7,021 bases of DNA. Source: Clostridia bacterium. Its GTDB lineage: Bacteria; Bacillota_A; Clostridia; Oscillospirales; CAG-272. Where the stretch lies: contig JAFQLG010000047.1 in the NCBI GenBank assembly GCA_017414605.1, positions 1 to 7,021 on the forward strand. The letters run 5' to 3'. Positions 1-5,824 of the stretch are shown piece by piece. The position numbers were made by a program, and so were the translations under genes. The notes under the pieces are model-generated. The model did no database searches, was not told where the DNA came from, and saw only the letters and a list, made by a program, of their open reading frames with translations. Numbering within the stretch: the stretch's first letter is position 1; every line of letters starts with the position of its first letter.

Positions 1-115
1 ATACTTAATAACGATGAATCTCTTGAATGCGAAGCATTCGATCGTTTTGCGATAAGTTGATAATATTAACAAGTGTATGTTGTCGCAAAACAGGATTCAA
101 AGTTCTAGTGTAACA
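1..115. other. Left-edge stretch without a convincing gene; rich in inverted repeats
   Basis: I find no supported gene here. One plus-strand frame is open from position 1 to a TGA at 58-60. It could be the last 19 codons of a gene that lies mostly outside the window, but that is too short to judge. The stretch holds a hairpin at 23-41 (GAATGC, loop GAA, GCATTC, plus two more pairs), a 12-bp imperfect inverted repeat with arms 44-55 and 80-91, an AT-rich inner dyad at 56-70, and a small dyad at 106-118 (TAGTG, TAA, CACTA). It lies downstream of the terminator of the leftward operon, so it belongs to a neighbouring unit or to intergenic DNA. Confidence 0.5.
44..91 (+). repeat. Imperfect inverted repeat, possible RNA stem
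   Basis: The arm GTTTTGCGATAA at 44-55 pairs with TTGTCGCAAAAC at 80-91. Eleven of the 12 pairs are Watson-Crick, and the twelfth (T53/G82) would be a G-U wobble in a plus-strand RNA. The 24-nt interior contains a second dyad at 56-70, again with one G-U pair on the plus strand. A separate hairpin lies directly before it at 23-41. Wobble pairs that work only on the plus strand suggest, weakly, a rightward transcript. No known RNA family is recognised. Confidence 0.4.
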
Positions 116-162
116 CTAAAATAAAACAATAACGAGGAACCCTTTTGGGATTCCTCGTTATT
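116..162 (-). terminator. Rho-independent terminator of the leftward operon
   Basis: On the minus strand a 15-bp stem (arms 147-162 and 128-142, with one bulged T) closes an AAAA loop. It is followed by a U-rich run (GTTTTATTTT) covering about 118-127. It begins 11 nt after the stop codon of the ispH-rpsA gene at 174, as expected for the end of the transcription unit. On the plus strand the same stem is followed only by a weak, interrupted T-run (TGCTTTG), so termination of rightward transcripts is possible but less certain. Confidence 0.93.
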
Positions 163-173
163 TGCTTTGAGAA

Positions 174-2216
174 TTACTCTGCGTCAGCAGCCTCAACCTC
201 TTCAGCTACTTCTTCCTCGGGCATTGCCTCTGCAAGTGCCTTTGCCTCCTCAAGAAGAACTCTGATGGAAAGGCTTACCTTCTGCTTTTCGTCGTCGATC
301 TCGGTGATCTTTGCGTCAACAGTCTGGCCGATCTCAAGAACGTCCGCAGGCTTTGCGATCTTGGTCATCGCGATCTGGGAGATGTGGATAAGTCCATCAA
401 CTCCGTCAACGATCTCTGCAAATGCACCGAAGGGCATCATGTTTACGATCTTAACGGAAACGATATCTCCAACTGCATAGTTGCTCTTGAAAATGTTCCA
501 GGGGTTTGTTGCCTCGGTCTTGTAGCCGAGAGAAACTCTCTTCTTCTCTGCGTCAAAGGACTTAACGGTTACAGTAAGCTCATCGCCAACGGAAACTACC
601 TCTGCGGGAGATTTGATTCTCTTCCAGGAAAGCTCGGTGGTATGTACCATACCGTCCACTCCGCCAAGGTCTACGAATGCACCAAAGTTTGTGATGCTTC
701 TAACCTTACCTGTGTACTGCTTGCCCTCTTCTATATTTGCCCAGAACTCTTCAACTGCCTTCTTCTTTGCCTCGCGGAGAAGAACGCTGATAGAGCCCTT
801 TGCGCGTCTGTTATCGGAGATCTCGGTCAGACGGAGAGAAACCGTTTTGCCGAGCATCTCGGAAAGGTCTGCATTCTTGGGAAGACCTGTCTGGCTTGCA
901 TGTACGAATACACGGGTGGTTTCAACGAGAACGATAACGCCAACGTTGCCCTTTACTACCTCGATTACCTTACCCTCAAGGGTCTCGCCGTTTTCCTTGG
1001 CAGCAACGATCTTGCTCCAGTTCTTATTAGCGTCGGTTCTCGTTTTGTCAAGGGTTGCAAAGCCCTCTACGTCACTAACTCTTACTACGAATGCCTCAAC
1101 AGCATCGCCGATCTTGAACATCTCGGTAAGCTTTGCGTTAGGGTCATCTGTAACTTTTTCAGCCTTGATGATGCCCGTAACCTTAGCGCCAAGGTCAAGC
1201 TGGATCTCGCTGTCGTTAACGGCAGTAACGTAACCGGTGACTGTATCTCCTGTATTTAAAGTTTTGAATGATTCGTTGAGAAGCTCTTCAAAATTCTCGA
1301 TGTTGTTCATTTTTTCCTTTACCTCCTGGATAATTTTGTGGGGAGTCGATGCTCCTGCCACAATTCCAACTTTTTTATATGTTTGCGGATATTCAAAAGT
1401 CAATTCATCGGCGCTTTCTATCATAACAGTTTCAGCGCAATTTGCCCGACAAATATCATACAATTTTGCCGAATTTGAGCTGCCTCTGCTACCGATAACT
1501 ACCATCAAATCGTTTGATTTTGATAGCTTTACTGCCTCAAGCTGTCTTTTTTCCGTAACATTACATATTGTATCAAAAATCAAGGGGTTTGTATATAGTT
1601 TTTGTAAAACTTTTTTAATTTTCTCCCATTCCCCTAAATTTTGGGTTGTTTGCGCTACCGCTATTGGTGTTTTTGCGCAATCATTACCTATTATTCCCAA
1701 ATCTATAAGCTCTTCAAGCTGATCGGAGTTTTCAAAAGTTACTATCTTGCCCTCAAAGCAGGAGCAAAATCCCTGAACCTCGGGGTGATCCTTATTGCCC
1801 AGCACCAGCAAAAGCCCATCGCGGTCATTGTGCTCGGACACTATTTTGTGTATCTTGTTTACAAACACACAGGTACAGTCCACGTATGAAAAATGCGGAT
1901 TGCTCTTTGAAAGCTCTTCAAGCTTTTTCATAACGCCCGCAGGAATTCCGTGCGCTCTGACGAACACTTTTACGGGCGACTGCTCATTGGCACTTTGTGC
2001 AAGCTCGCAGAGCTCCTCCGTTTGTGCAACGCCAACGCCGCAGCTCTCAAGATACGCGTTATAGGTATCGTTGTGTATCAGCTTGCCGAGAGTGTATATT
2101 CTCTGCCCCTTGACTGCGCGCGCGATCTCGTCCTCAACCGCCTTCGCCGCCCTTGCAACGCCAAAGCAAAAGCCCGCGTTTTCGGCAACGGTTACCTTTA
2201 CATCACTTTTGCTCAC
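174..2216 (-). CDS. ispH: Bifunctional HMBPP reductase (IspH) fused to ribosomal protein S1 homologue
   Basis: This is a fusion of 680 residues. Residues 1 to about 300 are IspH (LytB), the [4Fe-4S] enzyme that reduces HMBPP to IPP and DMAPP in the last step of the MEP isoprenoid pathway. The three cluster cysteines are visible at C17 (AGFCFG), C116 (DCTC) and C218 (DTICN). Substrate residues include H48, H89, H144 and E146 (HPEV), T190/T191 and S247-N248-S249. Residues from about 323 to 650 carry four S1 RNA-binding domains (about 323-389, 410-479, 498-564 and 583-650), followed by an acidic tail rich in Glu and Ala. The last two domains are the most canonical (NFGAFV, VDGLIHIS). The GTG start at 2216 is chosen because GGAGAG lies 7 nt upstream and the next residues match normal IspH N-termini. 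A start at 2255 would add 13 unneeded residues. The gene overlaps the end of plsC by 14 nt and is the last in its operon. This fusion is known from Clostridia. Confidence 0.95.
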   Translation of the reverse strand: MSKSDVKVTVAENAGFCFGVARAAKAVEDEIARAVKGQRIYTLGKLIHNDTYNAYLESCGVGVAQTEELCELAQSANEQSPVKVFVRAHGIPAGVMKKLEELSKSNPHFSYVDCTCVFVNKIHKIVSEHNDRDGLLLVLGNKDHPEVQGFCSCFEGKIVTFENSDQLEELIDLGIIGNDCAKTPIAVAQTTQNLGEWEKIKKVLQKLYTNPLIFDTICNVTEKRQLEAVKLSKSNDLMVVIGSRGSSNSAKLYDICRANCAETVMIESADELTFEYPQTYKKVGIVAGASTPHKIIQEVKEKMNNIENFEELLNESFKTLNTGDTVTGYVTAVNDSEIQLDLGAKVTGIIKAEKVTDDPNAKLTEMFKIGDAVEAFVVRVSDVEGFATLDKTRTDANKNWSKIVAAKENGETLEGKVIEVVKGNVGVIVLVETTRVFVHASQTGLPKNADLSEMLGKTVSLRLTEISDNRRAKGSISVLLREAKKKAVEEFWANIEEGKQYTGKVRSITNFGAFVDLGGVDGMVHTTELSWKRIKSPAEVVSVGDELTVTVKSFDAEKKRVSLGYKTEATNPWNIFKSNYAVGDIVSVKIVNMMPFGAFAEIVDGVDGLIHISQIAMTKIAKPADVLEIGQTVDAKITEIDDEKQKVSLSIRVLLEEAKALAEAMPEEEVAEEVEAADAE
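1308..1327 (-). promoter_or_regulatory. Internal Shine-Dalgarno and ATG at the IspH/S1 junction
   Basis: On the minus strand AGGAGGT (1321-1327) lies 10 nt before an in-frame ATG (1308-1310), with a second purine block (AAAGG) in between. The ATG is codon 303 of the fusion, directly after the IspH domain and about 20 residues before the first S1 domain. Starting here would give a 378-residue protein with four S1 domains, close to the length of free-standing S1 homologues of Firmicutes. The site is plain in the sequence. Its use as a real start is an inference, because the same bases also encode the Gln-Glu-Val-Lys linker. Confidence 0.5.
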
Positions 2217-2832
2217 GTACGCTCTCTCCGATCGCACATACTCGGTCAAAAACAAGGTTAGCTATTCTCGCATATTCGCCCGCCTGCTCGGCATCGTAAT
2301 TCAGCTCCTCAAAGCTTATGGGCTTGCCAACGTAAACGTCCACGCGGCAGAAGGGTGTCCACTTGCGCTTTTTGGTATCTATAAAGCAAGGCAATATCTG
2401 CGCCTTTGCCTTTACCGCAACCATTGCAACGCCCGTTTTGACCTCGGTTTCTCTGGGATCCTTGCCCTTTTGGCGATGTCCCTGCGGGAAAAGGCCTATG
2501 CTTATTCCCTCTGTGAGCATTTTTATTGTCTTTTTGATCGCCGCAACGTCCGCGCCGCCGCGATTTACGGGATAAGCGCCCAGCGCCGCGACCAGCTTAT
2601 TTACGAGCGGAACCTTGAAAAGCTCTTTTTTTGCCATAAAGTGCGGCTGCTGATGATTGAGTGCAACGCACAAAAATACGGGGTCCGCATTGGAAATATG
2701 GTTTGCCACAACGATATAGGAGCCCTGATTTGCGGTTGGCTCATTCTCGGCTCCGTGAACGTGGACGCGGAACATCCAGCCCACGATACCGCCGATGTAT
2801 TTCTTTAAGAATGCATAAAACTTACTTTTCAA
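2203..2832 (-). CDS. plsC: 1-acyl-sn-glycerol-3-phosphate acyltransferase (PlsC-like)
   Basis: This 209-residue protein belongs to the PlsC/LPLAT family. Such enzymes move an acyl chain onto lysophosphatidic acid to give phosphatidic acid at the inner face of the membrane. Visible motifs are block I NHISNAD at 44-50 (catalytic H45 and D50), block II around GAYPVNRGG at 85-93, block III FPQGHR at 115-120, and block IV around ILPCFI at 146-151. Block III differs from the textbook FPEGTR, with Gln for Glu and His for Thr. The hydrophobic N-terminus (about 5-22) may be a membrane anchor. The start codon is TTG, overlapping the end of cmk by 11 nt, with GGGAG 9 nt upstream. The next in-frame ATG, at codon 20, would leave a shortened N-terminus. 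Its place between cmk and ispH-rpsA is a familiar clostridial arrangement. The exact acyl substrate cannot be read from the sequence. Confidence 0.92.
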   Translation of the reverse strand: MKSKFYAFLKKYIGGIVGWMFRVHVHGAENEPTANQGSYIVVANHISNADPVFLCVALNHQQPHFMAKKELFKVPLVNKLVAALGAYPVNRGGADVAAIKKTIKMLTEGISIGLFPQGHRQKGKDPRETEVKTGVAMVAVKAKAQILPCFIDTKKRKWTPFCRVDVYVGKPISFEELNYDAEQAGEYARIANLVFDRVCAIGESVREQK

Positions 2833-3520
2833 TTTCGCACACTCCCGTCTTTTCTTTTACAAGGTTGATGATGTATTCAACAGAGCCCTCAAAATCGTAA
2901 TTTGAGTTGTCAAATATTACGGCGTCCTCCGCGGGCTTGAGCGGTGCCGCCGCGCGTGTACTGTCCGCAGTATCTCGCTCTATAAGCTCGGATAGCACGT
3001 CCTCAAGATCCGCCTTTACTCCCTTTGCCAAAAGCTCCTTATATCTTCTCTCGGCTCTCGCCTCTGAAGATGCCGTCATAAATATCTTGACCTCTGCCTC
3101 GGGCAGAATAACGGTGCCTATATCGCGGCCGTCCATAATAACGCTGTTCTTTGCGGCAAGGTCCTTTTGTGTTTCAAGCAAAAAGGCTCTTACACAAGGC
3201 ACGCTTGAAACGGCAGACGCATACATTGAGATATCGGGCTGGCGTATCTTGTCCCCGAGGTCCTCGCCGTTCAAAATAACGTGCTGCGTACCCTCAACGT
3301 ACTTTATCTCGATGCTGATATGGGGCAAGAGGGGCAGCATTTTGTCCGCAGTTTTGGACTCCTCAACGCTGACGCCGTTCTCTCTTGCATAATATCCGAC
3401 CGTGCGGTAAAGCGCTCCCGTATCAACGTAAATTATGCCAAGTCTTTTTGCAACCGCCTTGGATATGGTTGATTTACCCGCGCCGCCGGGTCCATCTATC
3501 GCGATAGCTATTTTTTTCAT
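2822..3520 (-). CDS. cmk: (d)CMP kinase (cytidylate kinase)
   Basis: Cytidylate kinase moves a phosphate from ATP to CMP or dCMP, supplying CDP/dCDP in the cytoplasm. The protein has 232 residues, usual for bacterial Cmk. The Walker A loop is GPGGAGKST at 10-18. The nucleotide-binding segment DTGALYR is at 33-39, and the GRDIGT motif is at 131-136. The lid and CMP-binding stretch RDTADSTR is at 182-189. The ATG at 3520 is chosen because GGAG lies 6 nt upstream and the protein then begins MKKIAIAIDG, as in the family. The longer frame up to 3580 would run into the preceding flavoprotein gene. The gene starts 31 nt after that gene and overlaps plsC by 11 nt at its end. Confidence 0.96.
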   Translation of the reverse strand: MKKIAIAIDGPGGAGKSTISKAVAKRLGIIYVDTGALYRTVGYYARENGVSVEESKTADKMLPLLPHISIEIKYVEGTQHVILNGEDLGDKIRQPDISMYASAVSSVPCVRAFLLETQKDLAAKNSVIMDGRDIGTVILPEAEVKIFMTASSEARAERRYKELLAKGVKADLEDVLSELIERDTADSTRAAAPLKPAEDAVIFDNSNYDFEGSVEYIINLVKEKTGVCEIEK

Positions 3521-3551
3521 TTTTATCTCCAAAATATTTTTTATCAAAGGT

Positions 3552-4805
3552 TTAGCCTTGAGCCGCGCTCTCGCCCGCAACGACAGCCGTTGAAAAGGCT
3601 ATCTGCAAATTAAATCCGCCCGTGTAGGCATCAAGGTCCAGCACCTCGCCCGCAAAATACAGGCCCCCGACAAGCTTGGACTCCATGGTCTTGGGGCTCA
3701 CCTCGCTGACTGCGACGCCGCCCTTGGTTATTATCGCCTCGTCTATGGGTCTGAAGCGCAAAAGATGTACTTTAACGCACTTGATGACCTCACAAAGCCT
3801 CGTCCTTTCCTCGCGGGTTATGGAATTGACTTTTTTGCGCGGGTCTATGCCCGAAAGCTTTATTATGGGCTCTATCGCCTTTAATGGCAACAGGTCGCCC
3901 AGCGAATTTATAAAATCTCGGTTTGCATATTTTGCAAAGTCCTGCCTGATGCGCGCATCAAGAGCCGCTATATCAAGCGCGGGCTTTAAGTCTATATGCG
4001 CCTCGTAATTTCCCGATGAGATATCGGATATATGTGCCGATGCCGACAGCACCATAGGCCCCGTCATACCGAAATGCGTGAACATCATCTCGCCGAAATC
4101 GGAATAAACGCACTTGCCGCTATCGCGCCTTACTATATCCAGCGCCACGTTTTTGAGCGACAAGCCCTGCATGCTCTGGCACAGATTGCCCTCTGCAACT
4201 ATGGGAACGAGCGAGGGGCAAAGCTCGGTTACCTTATGTCCCGCGCTTTGTGCAAAGCGATAGCCGTCCCCATCCGAGCCCGTTGCCTTATAAGACATTC
4301 CGCCCGTACAGACTATAACGGCATCCGCCAAGTACCGCTCACCGCCTGCTATAACGCCCGCGGCGTTTGCATCCTCCACGATAAGAGAGGTGACCTTTTT
4401 ATTTATCACCCTGACTCCGCTCTCGCGAACGGCCTCCGAAAGCGCTCTGACTATGTCAGCCGCGCGGTCACTTTGGGGGAACACTCTTTTTCCGCGCTCC
4501 ACCTTGAGCGGCACGCCGCGCTCCTCAAAAAACGCCTGCGTATCCGCGGAACAAAAGCGATTCAACGCGGCAAAGAGAAATTTCGGGTTTGTGGGAACGT
4601 TTTGCATAAGCTCCTGCACAGAGCAATCGTTGGTGACGTTACATCTTCCCTTGCCCGTTATGCCAAGCTTTCTGCCAAGGCGCGCATTCTTTTCAAAAAG
4701 CGTTACCTCGGCGCCGTATCCCGCGGCATGCACCGCCGCCATCATTCCCGCAGCTCCGCCGCCTATCACTATAACGCGGCGACTGTTCTGTGTATATAGA
4801 TCCAT
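3552..4805 (-). CDS. HI0933/BaiN-like NAD(P)/FAD-dependent oxidoreductase
   Basis: This is a predicted cytoplasmic flavoprotein of 417 residues in the HI0933 family, which annotation pipelines also call BaiN/RdsA-like or aminoacetone-oxidase-like. An N-terminal Rossmann fold binds FAD: GGGAAG at 15-20 with an acidic residue (E38) ending the second strand. The family signature GRKLGITGKGRCNVTN is at 44-59. TGGMSYKATGSDGDGY is at 167-182. A C-terminal FAD motif at 380-400 contains YFAGEVLD and TGGFNLQ. The substrate is unknown. The BaiN name comes from a bile-acid role proposed for one homologue and should not be carried over from sequence alone. The ATG at 4805 is preferred, with GAGAG 5 nt upstream; a GTG two codons earlier is possible. 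The gene begins 8 nt after the MurR/RpiR stop codon, so the two are surely co-transcribed. Homologues often lie near cmk in Clostridia. Confidence 0.9.
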   Translation of the reverse strand: MDLYTQNSRRVIVIGGGAAGMMAAVHAAGYGAEVTLFEKNARLGRKLGITGKGRCNVTNDCSVQELMQNVPTNPKFLFAALNRFCSADTQAFFEERGVPLKVERGKRVFPQSDRAADIVRALSEAVRESGVRVINKKVTSLIVEDANAAGVIAGGERYLADAVIVCTGGMSYKATGSDGDGYRFAQSAGHKVTELCPSLVPIVAEGNLCQSMQGLSLKNVALDIVRRDSGKCVYSDFGEMMFTHFGMTGPMVLSASAHISDISSGNYEAHIDLKPALDIAALDARIRQDFAKYANRDFINSLGDLLPLKAIEPIIKLSGIDPRKKVNSITREERTRLCEVIKCVKVHLLRFRPIDEAIITKGGVAVSEVSPKTMESKLVGGLYFAGEVLDLDAYTGGFNLQIAFSTAVVAGESAAQG

Positions 4806-4813
4806 ATTCACTC

Positions 4814-5677
4814 TCAGTTACGGGTGTTGTCGAACACGTTGTATTCGTCCCAGATAGACTCAAGTCTGTGGAGTCTTTCGGAGAAACGATCTCCGCATTC
4901 TCTTGCCACGGCGACCATCAATGCGTTGATGACCGACATGGGAGCAACAAGCGAATCGGCAAAGGATGCCATGTCGCTCTGCGCAACCAGCACCTGATCC
5001 GCGCTTGCGGCAATGGGCGCGCTATAGCTATCGGTTATTGCGATAACGTCCGCTCCAACGCTCTTTGCAAAGTCCACTCCGCGCATAATACTCTTGGAAT
5101 ATCTCGGGAAGCTAAGGGCGATAAGCACGTCATCCTTTCCAAGACTCATCATCTGCTCAAAGGATTCGTTACCCGTTGTGGTCTGTATAAGGCGCACGTT
5201 GTCCGAAATTATGCGGAAGCTATAGTTGAGAAAGCCCGCAAGATAAGAGGAGCTTCTCATTCCCATAACGTATACGGTCTTTGCATCAACGATGGCGCGA
5301 ACCGCCGCATCAAAGGCATTTTTATCTATTTCCTCAAGTGTTCTCTTGATCTTCTCGATGTCCGAATTGAGCACCTTCTGAAGAACGTCACCGTCACCTA
5401 TAAGGGTGTTTGTGACCTCCATTCTCTGAACTATCGTCAGCTTGGCGCGAACAAGCTCTCGCAGCGCTCTGCGGAACTCGGGATATCCCTCGTAACCAAA
5501 CTCCATAACGAATCTGACGACCGTTGATTCCGAAACGCCAACCTCTGCGGCCAGCTTTGCCGCCGTCATATAAGCCGCCTTGTCATAATTCTCTTTTATG
5601 TACCTTGCGATCTGCTTTTGGCCCTTGGAAAATTCAGCGCCCTTTTCATCGATAAGCTTCAAAATGTCCTTTTTCAT
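4814..5677 (-). CDS. MurR/RpiR family transcriptional regulator
   Basis: This 287-residue regulator has the standard two-domain layout. An N-terminal RpiR-type helix-turn-helix domain spans about 1-77, with the recognition region TAAKLAAEVGVSESTVVRF at 38-56 followed by the family's GYEGYPEFR at 61-69. A C-terminal SIS (sugar isomerase) domain spans about 120-250, with VYVMGMRSSS at 135-144 and LSFPRYSKS at 188-196. Relatives bind phosphorylated sugars or aminosugars through SIS and regulate their catabolism. No sugar catabolic gene is nearby, so the effector is unknown. The ATG at 5677 is supported by a strong GGAGGTG 5 nt upstream. The longer frame to 5782 would start upstream of the promoter. 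It is the first gene of the five-gene operon and probably controls its own promoter (inferred). It could also act on the divergent trxAB promoter. Confidence 0.93.
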   Translation of the reverse strand: MKKDILKLIDEKGAEFSKGQKQIARYIKENYDKAAYMTAAKLAAEVGVSESTVVRFVMEFGYEGYPEFRRALRELVRAKLTIVQRMEVTNTLIGDGDVLQKVLNSDIEKIKRTLEEIDKNAFDAAVRAIVDAKTVYVMGMRSSSYLAGFLNYSFRIISDNVRLIQTTTGNESFEQMMSLGKDDVLIALSFPRYSKSIMRGVDFAKSVGADVIAITDSYSAPIAASADQVLVAQSDMASFADSLVAPMSVINALMVAVARECGDRFSERLHRLESIWDEYNVFDNTRN

Positions 5678-5690
5678 TGTTTCACCTCCG

Positions 5691-5700
5691 CCCTTTCGGG
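5691..5700 (-). promoter_or_regulatory. Short GNRA-capped hairpin in the regulator's leader
   Basis: The leader RNA of the leftward operon contains CCC, GAAA, GGG directly before the ribosome-binding site. This could form a 3-bp stem with a GAAA tetraloop that ends one nucleotide before GGAGGTG. It is short and could be chance. If formed, it would flank rather than hide the ribosome-binding site. Confidence 0.2.
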
Positions 5701-5719
5701 ATAACGCTACACAAAGCCT

Positions 5720-5748
5720 ATTATATACCTTTTTTCGCCGTTTGTCAA
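5720..5748 (-). promoter_or_regulatory. Consensus sigma-A promoter of the leftward operon
   Basis: Read on the minus strand, the -35 box is TTGACA (5743-5748) and the -10 box is TATAAT (5720-5725), separated by 17 nt. Both boxes match the consensus in full. The start of transcription should fall near 5712, giving a leader of about 35 nt before the MurR/RpiR ATG. No other equally good promoter was seen within the operon, so this is probably the main promoter for all five genes. Confidence 0.92.
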
Positions 5749-5758
5749 TAAATGCGCG

Positions 5759-5770
5759 AATAAATTTATT
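5759..5770. promoter_or_regulatory. Perfect 12-bp palindrome between the divergent promoters
   Basis: AATAAATTTATT is its own reverse complement and sits between the two -35 boxes, 10 bp from the leftward one. It is a possible operator or an AT-rich upstream promoter element. AT-rich palindromes of this size arise easily by chance, so the regulatory role is a guess. Confidence 0.3.
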
Positions 5771-5773
5771 ATC

Positions 5774-5805
5774 TTTAAGCAATATAATTTACATATTGAC
5801 TTGAA
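5774..5805. promoter_or_regulatory. Imperfect dyad overlapping the trxA -35 box, candidate operator
   Basis: CAATAT (5780-5785) and ATATTG (5793-5798) form a 6-bp dyad with a 7-nt centre. TTTAAG (5774-5779) and CTTGAA (5800-5805) extend it with one mismatch and one inserted base. The right arm covers most of the trxA -35 box (5796-5801), so a protein bound here would be expected to block that promoter. The divergent MurR/RpiR protein is an obvious candidate, but nothing in the sequence proves it. Confidence 0.35.
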
Positions 5806-5824
5806 GCGAAATTTGTGGTATAAT
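5796..5824 (+). promoter_or_regulatory. Sigma-A promoter of trxAB with extended -10
   Basis: TTGACT at 5796-5801 and TATAAT at 5819-5824 are separated by 17 nt. The TGG directly before the -10 box forms an extended -10 element. Transcription should start near 5831, leaving a leader of roughly 47 nt before the trxA ATG. An interrupted dyad, CGGTA and TACCG separated by two bases (5832-5843), lies right at the predicted start site and could be an operator. Confidence 0.92.

Noticed and set aside
1..60. Plus-strand open frame from position 1 to a TGA at 58-60, a possible C-terminus of a gene
   Set aside because: Nineteen codons are too few to separate from chance, and no family can be recognised. 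The sequence to the left would settle it.
384..1259. Plus-strand open frame of 291 codons opposite the S1 part
   Set aside because: It lies entirely antisense to the well-supported S1 domains, has no family resemblance and no convincing start signal. It results from the codon bias of the real gene.
2217..2255. Longer start for IspH at 2255
   Set aside because: It adds 13 residues not typical of IspH and lies deeper inside plsC. The GTG at 2216 has GGAGAG at good spacing and gives a normal N-terminus.
3521..3580. Longer start for cmk at 3580
   Set aside because: It would overlap the preceding gene and add a basic stretch that Cmk proteins do not have. The ATG at 3520 has its own GGAG site.
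4032..4799. Plus-strand open frame of 255 codons opposite the HI0933-like gene
   Set aside because: The translation is Arg-, His- and Cys-rich with no recognisable domain, while the opposite strand encodes a clear flavoprotein.
4790..5527. Plus-strand open frame of 245 codons opposite the MurR/RpiR gene
   Set aside because: It is a shadow of the regulator, with no domain signature and no promoter or ribosome-binding site of its own.
5678..5782. Longer start for the MurR/RpiR gene at 5782
   Set aside because: It would begin upstream of the consensus promoter boxes, and the ATG at 5677 has a strong GGAGGTG.
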